Assembly: GCA_944372565.1 (NCBI GenBank)
Contig: CALVZR010000131.1
Span: 1 to 5,224, forward strand
Length of the DNA stretch: 5,224 nucleotides
Reading direction: 5' to 3'
Source: an uncultured Clostridia bacterium
Lineage (GTDB): Bacteria; Bacillota; Clostridia; Christensenellales; Borkfalkiaceae
The translations under genes and the position numbers were made by a program. Within the stretch, counting starts at the first letter, position 1. Each line of letters opens with the position of its first letter. The notes under the pieces were generated by a model, which was not told the origin of the DNA, made no database searches, and worked only from the letters and a program-made list of their open reading frames with translations. Shown here one piece after another: positions 1 through 5,224 of this stretch.

Positions 1-31
1 GCCCTAAATTTTCTAAAAATTAAAAAATTTT

Positions 32-73
32 AGCCTAAAATATGCAAAATCTACGCATATTTTAGGCTTTTTT
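32..73. terminator. Strong bidirectional intrinsic terminator
   Basis: A perfect 14-bp inverted repeat (32-45 with 55-68, nine-base loop) is followed on the plus strand by a T-run ending at 73. On the minus strand it is followed by AAAATTTTTT, so it can stop transcription from both sides. It is the natural end for anything started at the minus-strand promoter at 272-300. It may also serve a plus-strand gene lying left of the window. The flanking bases 1-31 are almost pure A/T and contain a second, imperfect palindrome. Confidence 0.8.
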
Positions 74-127
74 ACCGTTTTTTATGAAATTTTATACTTT
101 CGAGATAATCGCGTCTCCCCTGCCACG

Positions 128-156
128 AAACGTCTTGCAAAAGCAAGGCGTTTTTT
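128..156 (+). terminator. Intrinsic terminator, plus-strand polarity
   Basis: The arms 128-138 and 143-153 pair over 11 positions with one G-U pair and an AAAA loop. Six T follow the GC-rich core on the plus strand. In the minus direction the hairpin is followed only by TTTCGTGG, so it would be weak there. No plus-strand gene is visible immediately upstream inside the window. It is therefore either a second terminator for a gene left of the window or a structural hairpin inside a leftward RNA. Confidence 0.6.
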
Positions 157-271
157 GTTTATGCAATCGGAACACGCAACCTGCGGTTGCTGACTGCTCC
201 GCTTTGCTGCGCAGGGCTCCGCCCGAACCGCGTTTTCCCGCCATTTCCGGCAGAATTTCCGAACAATTTCT

Positions 272-300
272 ATTTTAGCGTAAACGCCTGATAAAGTCAA
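272..300 (-). promoter_or_regulatory. Sigma-A type promoter, TTGACT-17-TAAAAT
   Basis: On the minus strand the -35 box TTGACT (295-300) and the -10 box TAAAAT (272-277) are separated by 17 bases. The predicted start is near 265-267. No convincing protein gene follows before the terminator at 32-73, which suggests a non-coding transcript or the promoter of a lost gene. Confidence 0.6.
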
Positions 301-302
301 AC

Positions 303-325
303 CAATCCTGTCGATTTCAGGATTG
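303..325. promoter_or_regulatory. Perfect inverted repeat abutting a -35 box, possible operator
   Basis: CAATCCTG (303-310) and CAGGATTG (318-325) form a perfect 8-base palindrome with a seven-base centre. It ends two bases from the -35 box of the promoter at 272-300. No T-run follows in either direction, so it is not a typical terminator. Position and symmetry fit a binding site for a dimeric regulator, but the regulator is unknown. Confidence 0.4.
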
Positions 326-458
326 CGGTATAAGAAAAATGCAGGAAAGCGTTCCCCTGAACTTTCCCCGCATTCTATCTTTTCACATACTTTATTCGGG
401 TTCGGAAATGCTTCCGTTTCGTTTTGCTCCGCGGCGTTTCAAAAAAGAAATAGTTTCT
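326..458. other. Intergenic stretch without a supported gene
   Basis: No reading frame here has both a ribosome binding site and recognisable protein content. Short palindromes are present (for example CGGAA/TTCCG around 403-416, and AAAGAAA/TTTCTTT at 444-460), but they are short enough to be chance. The stretch may be the decayed remainder of the regulator remnant at 459-635. I found no clear match to the LysR effector domain in any minus-strand frame. Confidence 0.4.
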
Positions 459-635
459 TTATATAGCAGGCAGCGGCGGCAAACAGAACCGATATCGCAA
501 TGCTGCCGCCGATATTTTCCTTTGCGTAGAAATCGGTTTTGATTTTCTCCTCGATCGCGGGCAGTTTTTCCACGCGCCCGTGCGGAAGCCTTTCCGTGCG
601 ATGGCAAGAAAGTATTTCAGCACCCGAAATTCCAT
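459..635 (-). pseudogene. Broken LysR-type regulator remnant
   Basis: An ATG at 635 has a good ribosome binding site (AAGGAG at 641-646, five-base gap). The first 14 residues, MEFRVLKYFLAIAR, match the typical start of a LysR-family transcription regulator (first helix of the winged HTH domain). The frame then turns into non-LysR sequence and stops after 58 residues. In another minus-strand frame, bases about 595-495 read RVEKLPAIEEKIKTDF and then ENIGGSIAIS. This resembles the linker helix and first effector strand of LysR proteins (compare RAEEI...EKTEREF...ISGDIYIG, from memory). The simplest reading is an internal deletion of the rest of the HTH plus a frameshift, and loss of the effector domain. 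Alternatively, the second frame ends in a hydrophobic run with KK (about 497-442), which could be a small tail-anchored membrane protein. It lies about 70 bases after the HD gene, on the same strand. Confidence 0.5.
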
Positions 636-707
636 ATTTTCTCCTTAAAATCGGGATTCTCCGCCCGTTATGCAAAACCGAACACTTTTACAACTTGTCA
701 GCCGCGT

Positions 708-1295
708 TCAGTGCGTTCCCCTTTTTTCGTCGATGTAGGTCGCTTCCAGATCGGAAACGTGCAGCAGCACGGCGAGCGGATATTTCGCATACGCCTCGCT
801 CACAGAACCGTCCCCGCCCCTTGCGCGGGAATCGAATCCGCCCATATGCCAGTTGATCGCCATCGCCTCTTCCCTCGTCAGGCGGATAAACCCGTTCACG
901 ATATATACCGATTTTTCCCCGTGCCCGAACGGCAGAGCCTCTTCCCGCACGAAACACGGTTTTTTCACCCATTCGCCGTTTTCCTTCACGTTTCTGAAAT
1001 CCTGTTTGTAAAAATCGATCTTGCACACGTCGTGCAGCAGCCCGCATATGGCGACGGTTTCGTGCGGATAACGGCTTTCCCATTCCGCGCCGTATTCGTT
1101 TTTCACGTTCGCCAGCAGCCGCTTATAGGTGTTCACGCTGTGCTCGCAAAGCCCTCCCGGGAAGGCGCAATGATAGCGAATGCTCGCGGGAGCCTGAAAA
1201 AAATCCGATTTTAACAGATAATTTCTCAGTTCCTCCGCACCGACGCGGCGGATATGCCCGTCGAAAATTTCCAGAAATTCTTCCCTGCCGTCCAT
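708..1295 (-). CDS. HD-domain metal-dependent phosphohydrolase
   Basis: This 195-residue cytoplasmic protein belongs to the HD superfamily of metal-dependent phosphohydrolases. The metal-binding pattern is visible in order: H52 (in CEHS), H88-D89 (in GLLHDVCK) and D182 (in HVSDLEAT). Further conserved-looking histidines are H42, H125 (in GHGEKS) and H150 (in NWHMGG). This spread recalls HD proteins of the YhaM/COG3481 type, but no RNA-binding OB domain is present, so nuclease activity should not be assumed. The substrate is unknown; nucleotides or nucleic acids are possible. The ATG at 1295 is chosen over the upstream TTG at 1337. It has GAGGAG seven bases upstream, and the TTG lies between the promoter boxes at 1328-1356. 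The gene appears to be transcribed alone from that promoter with a leader of about 25-28 bases. No clear terminator follows, so transcription may continue into the LysR remnant. Confidence 0.85.
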   Translation of the reverse strand: MDGREEFLEIFDGHIRRVGAEELRNYLLKSDFFQAPASIRYHCAFPGGLCEHSVNTYKRLLANVKNEYGAEWESRYPHETVAICGLLHDVCKIDFYKQDFRNVKENGEWVKKPCFVREEALPFGHGEKSVYIVNGFIRLTREEAMAINWHMGGFDSRARGGDGSVSEAYAKYPLAVLLHVSDLEATYIDEKRGTH

Positions 1296-1302
1296 TTTCC
1301 TT

Positions 1303-1308
1303 CTCCTC
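1303..1308 (-). promoter_or_regulatory. Ribosome binding site of the HD gene
   Basis: GAGGAG lies seven bases before the ATG at 1295. It fixes that ATG as the start and excludes the 14-residue extension that would begin upstream of the transcription start. Confidence 0.8.
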
Positions 1309-1327
1309 TTTCGTATTTCTCGTTTAC

Positions 1328-1356
1328 AGTATAACAAAAAACCGCCCGTTCGTCAA
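1328..1356 (-). promoter_or_regulatory. Promoter of the HD gene, TTGACG-17-TATACT with TGn
   Basis: The -35 box TTGACG is at 1351-1356 and the -10 box TATACT at 1328-1333, with a 17-base spacer. TGT directly precedes the -10, giving an extended -10 element. The predicted start is around 1321-1323. The promoter lies inside the terminator of the upstream transporter gene: the -35 box is in the hairpin loop, and the T-run forms the end of the spacer. Confidence 0.8.
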
Positions 1357-1366
1357 GGCGGCTTTT
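1336..1366 (-). terminator. Intrinsic terminator of the transporter gene
   Basis: On the minus strand CCGCC (1357-1361) pairs with GGCGG (1342-1346) around a ten-base loop. A G-U pair and four A-U pairs extend the stem, and the run of six T is at 1336-1341. It begins about 24 bases after the transporter stop codon. It shares its sequence with the HD gene promoter. Confidence 0.7.
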
Positions 1367-1389
1367 CAAAAAGGGATCAGCGTAAAATT

Positions 1390-2319
1390 TCAGAAGATGA
1401 ACAGAATCGTTCCGCAAAGCATCAGCGCCAGGCTGATCCACGTATAAAGATTGATCTTTTCCTTGAAAAAGATGCGCGCGGCGAATGTGGAAAACAAAAT
1501 CGATCCGCCTGTGATGAACGGATACAGCATAGTTGCGGGCAGGCTTTTTGCCGCGTTCAGCTGCAAAAGGTATCCCGCGCCCGAAACGAGCGCATATCCC
1601 GCGCCGATCCCCAGCGCGAGGAGCAAAATCCGTTTTGAAAGGGTGAATCCCGCCGCGCTTTCCCCTTCCGCATCCGCCGCAACAGCGTTTTTTTTGCGGA
1701 AAAACAGCAGGTAAACGAGGAAACAGATCAGCGCGAGCGCCAGCTGGAACGCATACAGCCAGATCATAAAATCCTGCGTGGGAACGGCTTCGGCGCCGAT
1801 CTGATGCACTTTGGAAACGATGCTCACGCCGCCGTTCAGGCAGAAAATGGCAACGCAGAAGACATAAAAGATCGGCTTCGGTTTTTCGGTTTTTTCGTTT
1901 TTATCGGGAATAACGGACAAAAACAGCCCCGCAATAAGAACGATCATACCCACGATTTCAAAAACGCCGATGGCTTCATTTAAAAAGATCACGCCGTAAA
2001 GATAGGGCAAAAACATACCGCCGAGCATCATAAACACGGTATAGACCGAAACCCTGCCCCATTTTACGACGAAGATGCCGCAGAGCATACTCGAAAACAG
2101 AATGAGCGCTTCCGCCGCCGCCAGAATTACCGAAAAACTGCTGTAAGCGACCGAAAAACCGTTCAGACAGAGAAAAAGAAGGGTTGCGATCACCCCGGTG
2201 ATTAACGGAAAAAGCAAAAGCTCCCCCGTGGATTTCACTATGTTTTTCTGATAGAGTTTGTTGAAGGTGAACTGCGCCGCAACGCATACGGCGGAGAGCG
2301 TGATTAAGAAGTAATCCAT
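1390..2319 (-). CDS. EamA/DMT-superfamily membrane transporter
   Basis: This 309-residue protein has about ten hydrophobic helices (roughly 2-20, 33-52, 62-82, 90-112, 118-138, 148-168, 183-207, 229-252, 258-280 and 289-309), the layout of the drug/metabolite transporter superfamily. The two halves repeat the EamA pattern. Each has a glycine-rich helix followed by a short acidic or basic turn before the last helix: GGMFLPYLYGVIFLNEAI near 100-117, and YPFITGGSILFSTFAARIFF near 266-285. A charged cytoplasmic-type loop lies at 139-149 and a longer one at 208-228. Members export or import small metabolites; the substrate cannot be read from sequence. The ATG at 2319 is preferred to the TTG at 2334 because AAAGGA lies five bases before it and overlaps the longer reading. 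The gene has its own promoter and terminator, so it is a single-gene unit despite following the glycosidase operon. Confidence 0.85.
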   Translation of the reverse strand: MDYFLITLSAVCVAAQFTFNKLYQKNIVKSTGELLLFPLITGVIATLLFLCLNGFSVAYSSFSVILAAAEALILFSSMLCGIFVVKWGRVSVYTVFMMLGGMFLPYLYGVIFLNEAIGVFEIVGMIVLIAGLFLSVIPDKNEKTEKPKPIFYVFCVAIFCLNGGVSIVSKVHQIGAEAVPTQDFMIWLYAFQLALALICFLVYLLFFRKKNAVAADAEGESAAGFTLSKRILLLALGIGAGYALVSGAGYLLQLNAAKSLPATMLYPFITGGSILFSTFAARIFFKEKINLYTWISLALMLCGTILFIF

Positions 2320-2324
2320 AAATT

Positions 2325-2330
2325 TCCTTT
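2325..2330 (-). promoter_or_regulatory. Ribosome binding site of the transporter gene
   Basis: AAAGGA lies five bases before the ATG at 2319. This decides the start over the in-frame TTG at 2334, which directly follows the T-run and has no ribosome binding site. Confidence 0.75.
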
Positions 2331-2332
2331 GC

Positions 2333-2348
2333 AAAAAAAAAAAAAAAA
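2333..2348. repeat. Homopolymer run of 16 A (T on the sense strand)
   Basis: An uninterrupted run of 16 A on the plus strand becomes U16 in the transporter leader. It lies just upstream of the ribosome binding site, outside the coding frame. Runs this long are prone to slippage in replication and transcription. A length change would not alter the RBS-to-start spacing, but it would alter the U-tract after the leader hairpin. Confidence 0.9.
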
Positions 2349-2365
2349 CGGATTTTTCCGCTTTT
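2333..2365 (-). promoter_or_regulatory. Leader hairpin plus U-tract, possible attenuator
   Basis: On the minus strand 2357-2365 can pair with 2344-2352. The core CGGA/TCCG is extended by one G-U and four A-U pairs, around an AAAA loop. At least 11 further T follow the stem. This is the form of a small intrinsic terminator, placed within about 40 bases of the predicted transcription start and before the ribosome binding site. No antiterminator arm, leader peptide or known riboswitch could be recognised in so short a leader. If active, it would lower basal expression of the transporter. Confidence 0.5.
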
Positions 2366-2374
2366 CCTCACACC

Positions 2375-2403
2375 ATTATAGCGGCGGAAAACGGCTTTGT
2401 CAA
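2375..2403 (-). promoter_or_regulatory. Perfect consensus promoter of the transporter gene
   Basis: TTGACA (2398-2403) and TATAAT (2375-2380) both match the sigma-A/sigma-70 consensus exactly, with a 17-base spacer. The predicted start is A at about 2368. The -35 box lies only seven bases after the T-run of the upstream operon terminator. Confidence 0.9.
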
Positions 2404-2410
2404 CATTTGC

Positions 2411-2440
2411 AAAACCCTTGCGAAAAAATTTTCGCAAGGG
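2411..2440 (-). terminator. Intrinsic terminator of the glycosidase operon
   Basis: The arms 2415-2424 and 2431-2440 pair perfectly over ten bases, and two more A-T pairs are possible. On the minus strand the stem is followed by TTTTGC, and on the plus strand by CTTTTT. It begins 20 bases after the stop codon of the GH42-like gene and separates that operon from the transporter unit. Confidence 0.8.
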
Positions 2441-2460
2441 CTTTTTCCGAAATTTCCGGG

Positions 2461-4323
2461 TTATTGTTTTTCACATAAAATCAGGCGGTAATCCCACGGA
2501 TTTATCTTTTTCACAATGATTTCTGCGCCATGTTTGCCAAAGGAAAATTCCGCGGGAGAAAGCGAACCGTCCGACTCGATCATCTTAAGCGAGGCGTATT
2601 TCTTCCCCGTTTCCACGATGAACTTTTCCGCAACGTCTATCCCGCAGTTCACCACGCCGATCACGGCGCAGTCCGCGCTTTCCCGCACGGCGACGTGCAC
2701 CCTGCCGTCCCCGCGCACTTTCGCAGGCAGGCCGCGGCATAAAAAGTCAAACACATTCATCAGCTGGCACTGCTTTTCGCGGCACTTGAAATATTCGGGG
2801 AAGAAATATCCCGTTACGCACACCCTGCCGCCGAGCTCGTTTTCGTAAACGGCGGCGGAAACGCCCCTGCTTTCGCCGAGCACCGTTTCCAGTTCGCACA
2901 GCGCTTCCGCGCCCTCTGCGAGCCGATAGGTATATGCCTTGTTCTCCTCCGACCAGAAACTCATAAAAATATCCCGCACATAGCCGCCGCTGCCGCCGTT
3001 GAAGGGATGATCGGTGTGTTTTTCGCGCATACCGTTCGTATAGCCGTTTTCCGCGGAAACGCCGCAATATCTGCCGAATCCCCTGCGGTCGATTTCCCGG
3101 AAAGCCTCGCCGTCCAGCAATAATCCTTTTTTGAAGAGGGCGAGGAGCTGTTCGTCGCCGAGAGCCGCAACCTCTTCTCTGCCGCACAGCACGGCCGCGC
3201 CGCACGTTTCGAAAGAAGAGGCGAGCGGAATGCCGAGTTCCCCGAAACAAAGGCAGGCGTGCTGATTGCCGAAAATCCCGCCGTTCACGCCGTGTTCCGC
3301 ATATTTTACGAGCGTTTTCCACTGCCCGGCACAGGCGCGCAGCGTGCGCATCAGGCGCGGATAATGATATTTAAACATCGCGTTGTACAGCACGCCGTTG
3401 CACCCGTACAGGAAAGAGAGAACGCTTTCCGTTTTAATGAGCGTCTGCGATTTTGCAAACTCCTGATAGGGAAAATTTTCAAATTCGTACTGGATATCGG
3501 TTACTTCGGGCGGATAAAGGGCGATTTGCCTGCCCACGTCGAACGCCTTGCGGATCACGTCGCTCGGGCGGTCGTCGTGATAAAAACCGCCGCCGGGACG
3601 CCCCATCACCGCCTTGAATTTTTCCATCCAGATCGTTTCCTTCCATTCGGGCGAGGTCATAAATCCGAGTTTGACCGCGGGATTCACGCCGTGCACGGCG
3701 CGCTCGATCACCTCCGCGAGCGCGGTGAATTTTCCCATTCTGAACGCGTCGAAAGCGGTTTTCACCTCCTCTTCCTCCCCGATGGCTTTCACCAGGGATT
3801 CCCTGTCGAATTTTCTTCCGAACGAGGCGGAAAAATCCGCCACGCACTTCGGGCAGAAACAGGGATTCGCCACGCCGTGGCGCGGGATCCGGAAATCGTC
3901 GTCTATCCAGATAAATTCGGGATTCGCGCGGGCGAGCAGACGATAGCGCTCCGCGATATATGAAAGGTATTCTTCCGAATTGATGCACAAACACGAACGG
4001 GAAACGCGGCCGTCGTCGCCCACCATAGTCTGCATGGGCGGCACGGGCAGAATATCGAAATTTTCGTCGAGGTGCCCGATGGTCGCGAGGACGTTTATCC
4101 CCACGCTCTTCACCCCCGCGCTGCGGTAGGCGCGCATCCGCCTTTCGAGCAGATCCGCGGATTTTTTCTGCCATTCGATCGGCCAGTAGCCGTGATGGGA
4201 AAATTCCACGAAAAGCGTGATCTCGTCGATGAGGTCTATATTTTCCCCGATGAACGCGAGATTTTCTTCGAAATCCCGATCTTCCGCATAGCGAAAATAT
4301 CCGAAACGGAACGCCAGTTTCAT
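2461..4323 (-). CDS. GH42-like glycoside hydrolase with altered catalytic motif
   Basis: This 620-residue protein has no signal peptide and is probably cytoplasmic. Residues 1 to about 345 look like a TIM barrel. C111 and C155-x-C157-x-x-C160 match the zinc cysteines of GH42 beta-galactosidases; in the Thermus A4 enzyme these are C106, C150, C152 and C155 from memory, with the same 44-residue gap. Residues 310-320 (GVLYNAMFKY) resemble the last barrel strand. Residues about 346-425 look like the GATase-like trimerisation domain (for example KKGLLLDGEAF at 398-408). Residues about 480-618 form a beta-rich C-terminal domain. The length fits GH42. The acid/base motif expected as DNEF reads DDDF (141-144). 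Nucleophile candidates are E280 and E282 (QYEFENFPY). Substrate is therefore uncertain; it may be a divergent or unassigned family. The start ATG overlaps the stop of the upstream alpha-galactosidase (ATGA), with GAGGAG 11 bases before it, so translation is probably coupled. Confidence 0.7.
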   Translation of the reverse strand: MKLAFRFGYFRYAEDRDFEENLAFIGENIDLIDEITLFVEFSHHGYWPIEWQKKSADLLERRMRAYRSAGVKSVGINVLATIGHLDENFDILPVPPMQTMVGDDGRVSRSCLCINSEEYLSYIAERYRLLARANPEFIWIDDDFRIPRHGVANPCFCPKCVADFSASFGRKFDRESLVKAIGEEEEVKTAFDAFRMGKFTALAEVIERAVHGVNPAVKLGFMTSPEWKETIWMEKFKAVMGRPGGGFYHDDRPSDVIRKAFDVGRQIALYPPEVTDIQYEFENFPYQEFAKSQTLIKTESVLSFLYGCNGVLYNAMFKYHYPRLMRTLRACAGQWKTLVKYAEHGVNGGIFGNQHACLCFGELGIPLASSFETCGAAVLCGREEVAALGDEQLLALFKKGLLLDGEAFREIDRRGFGRYCGVSAENGYTNGMREKHTDHPFNGGSGGYVRDIFMSFWSEENKAYTYRLAEGAEALCELETVLGESRGVSAAVYENELGGRVCVTGYFFPEYFKCREKQCQLMNVFDFLCRGLPAKVRGDGRVHVAVRESADCAVIGVVNCGIDVAEKFIVETGKKYASLKMIESDGSLSPAEFSFGKHGAEIIVKKINPWDYRLILCEKQ

Positions 4324-5224
4324 ACTCTTTCTTTCTCCTCGATTTCTTTTATTTTTACGAGCTGCGCTTTATAATCGCCTTTTTCAAAAGTCGGAAGGAA
4401 TCCCTTATACATCAAATACGCCCCGCTCAGCCGCTCCCCGCCGACGAGATAAAAAGAACGCTCTTTCAATCCTTTCAGGCGGACGCGCGGCACGGGCATG
4501 TTGGGGATTTCCCTCTGCTTTACGAAAAGCGCAACGCTTTCGCTCTTTTCCTTGTTTACCGCCTGCCACGAGAAAATATTCCCGTCGCTCAGACGGTAGA
4601 AATCCCCGTGCAGAACGGTTTCGCACACCGAACGATAGGTTTCGATCTGCCCCGCAATCTGCACCGCTTCCGGCTCGCGGGTGATATCGAGTTCGTAGCC
4701 GAACACGCCGAAACACGCCACGGCGAAACGGGTAAACATATCGCTGCTTCGCCCCGTCTGGTGATTGGGGCACGCCGTTACGTGCGCGGACATACAGGAA
4801 AGCGGATACGCCATGGAAGTGCCGTTTTGTATGGCGAGCCGCTCCGCCGCGTCGGTATCGTCGCTCGTCCAGACCTGCGGAAAATACGGCAGCATGCCGC
4901 AGTCGAACCTGCCGCCCCCGCCGCTGCACCCCTCGAAAAGCACGTTCGGATAGCGCTTTTTCAAAGTGTTGAGCACCTCGTAAAGCCCGAGGATATAGCG
5001 GTGCTGAAACCCGCGGTAGGGCATATCCGCAATATAGCGGTTGAAATCCCACTTGATATAGGAAATCTTCCCGTCCCGCAGGTACCGGTCGAACACGCCG
5101 AGAATGAAGGAACGCACTTCCGGCAGGTCGAGATTCAAAACGAGCTGATTGCTCCCGAGCTCGGGAGCGAGAGAAGGCGTTCTTATCGCCCATTCGGGAT
5201 GTTTCCGATAAAGTTCGCTGTTTT
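4320..5224 (-). CDS. Alpha-galactosidase, GH36, C-terminal part
   Basis: The 5' end lies beyond the right edge of the window. The last 300 residues are present, against roughly 700-750 for a full GH36 enzyme. The frame is open up to the window edge and begins NSELYRKHPEWAIR, so the TTG at 5138 is internal and not a start. GH36 landmarks follow in order: NQLVLNLDLPEVR; KWDFNR with the catalytic nucleophile Asp at 5046-5048; GCSGGGGRFDCGMLPY; and SDDTDA (4848-4865), which holds the acid/base Asp. The C-terminal beta domain runs to the stop. The family hydrolyses terminal alpha-1,6-galactose from melibiose, raffinose-type sugars and galactomannan fragments, and transglycosylation is possible. 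No export signal can be judged. The stop overlaps the start of the GH42-like gene, so both belong to one operon, probably controlled from outside the window. Confidence 0.95.
   Translation of the reverse strand, partial: NSELYRKHPEWAIRTPSLAPELGSNQLVLNLDLPEVRSFILGVFDRYLRDGKISYIKWDFNRYIADMPYRGFQHRYILGLYEVLNTLKKRYPNVLFEGCSGGGGRFDCGMLPYFPQVWTSDDTDAAERLAIQNGTSMAYPLSCMSAHVTACPNHQTGRSSDMFTRFAVACFGVFGYELDITREPEAVQIAGQIETYRSVCETVLHGDFYRLSDGNIFSWQAVNKEKSESVALFVKQREIPNMPVPRVRLKGLKERSFYLVGGERLSGAYLMYKGFLPTFEKGDYKAQLVKIKEIEEKERV

Larger units (their letters stand above)
32..266 (-). ncRNA. Candidate small structured RNA, read leftward
   Basis: A good promoter (272-300) has no credible coding region after it, and a strong terminator lies at 32-73, giving a predicted transcript of about 200-240 nt. 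Between them are several possible hairpins. One is at 236-255 (7 bp), one at 214-224 (GGGC/GCCC) and one at 176-190 (GCAACC/GGTTGC). Bases 183-188 can instead pair with 226-231, which would exclude the 176-190 hairpin. A fourth hairpin lies at 128-153. The best internal ATG gives about 50 residues of unremarkable composition and has no ribosome binding site. I looked for a 6S RNA layout and did not find a convincing one. It could also be a decayed intergenic repeat. Boundaries are inferred from the promoter and terminator only. Confidence 0.3.

Noticed and set aside
60..105. Possible plus-strand promoter (TTTACC-16-TATACT)
   Set aside because: The -35 box is poor, the spacer is 16 bases, and a terminator follows almost at once with no gene between.
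32..266. 6S RNA
   Set aside because: The ends pair for only six bases (TCGGAA/TTCCGA) and I cannot see the long closing stem with a central bubble expected of 6S RNA.
84..278. 64-residue plus-strand frame and 72-residue minus-strand frame (82-300)
   Set aside because: The plus frame has no ribosome binding site and runs through a terminator hairpin. The minus frame would start inside the -35 box of the promoter. Neither resembles a known protein.
444..460. AAAGAAA/TTTCTTT palindrome as terminator of the HD transcript
   Set aside because: The stem is all A/T except one pair per arm, with a three-base loop; too weak to call.
3259..3963. Long plus-strand open frame (234 residues) opposite the GH42-like gene
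   Set aside because: It is antisense to a well-supported gene, has no recognisable domain, and is His/Arg/Phe-rich as expected for a shadow of a GC-rich coding frame.
3479..4174. 231-residue minus-strand frame inside the GH42-like gene
   Set aside because: It is extremely Arg-rich with no family features, the typical +1/+2 shadow of the real frame.
5138..5160. TTG at 5138 as the start of the alpha-galactosidase
   Set aside because: The frame stays open to the window edge and the upstream residues (NSELYRKHPEWAIR) match conserved GH36 sequence, so the TTG is internal.
4405..5193. 262-residue minus-strand frame overlapping the alpha-galactosidase
   Set aside because: It is an Arg-rich shadow of the GH36 frame, which carries all catalytic motifs.

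Overview
The window looks like chromosomal DNA from a low-to-medium GC Gram-positive bacterium, probably a gut-type member of the Clostridia. This rests on strong AGGAG-type ribosome binding sites, near-consensus sigma-A promoters with 17-base spacers, tight spacing between transcription units, and the protein families present. The species is not identifiable from the sequence alone. Every convincing gene lies on the minus strand, so the window is read from right to left.

Right part (2461-5224): the end of a carbohydrate operon. A GH36 alpha-galactosidase enters the window without its N-terminal half and ends at 4320. It overlaps by four bases (ATGA) with a 620-residue protein built like a GH42 beta-galactosidase: TIM barrel with a four-cysteine zinc site, a GATase-like trimerisation domain, and a C-terminal beta domain. 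The usual GH42 acid/base motif Asp-Asn-Glu is replaced by Asp-Asp-Asp. The operon ends at a hairpin terminator at 2411-2440.

Middle part (1303-2403): a perfect TTGACA-17-TATAAT promoter drives a ten-helix EamA/DMT-family transporter. Between promoter and ribosome binding site lies a small hairpin followed by a run of 16 T, which could act as a promoter-proximal attenuator. The transporter terminator is superimposed on the next promoter: the -35 box of the following gene lies in the terminator loop, and the terminator U-tract lies in the promoter spacer. That promoter drives a 195-residue HD-domain phosphohydrolase (708-1295).

Left part (1-707): after the HD gene there is a short broken reading frame that begins like a LysR-type regulator and breaks off after 14 residues (459-635). 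Positions 1-458 hold no convincing protein gene. They contain a promoter at 272-300 with an 8-base inverted repeat directly upstream, a GC-rich stretch with several hairpins, and two intrinsic terminators (128-156 and 32-73). Together these could define a small untranslated RNA of roughly 200-240 nt read leftward.

The glycosidase pair probably acts together on alpha/beta-galactoside-type oligosaccharides. The transporter and HD protein have their own promoters and no clear functional link to it. No mobile element, CRISPR array, tRNA or rRNA was seen.
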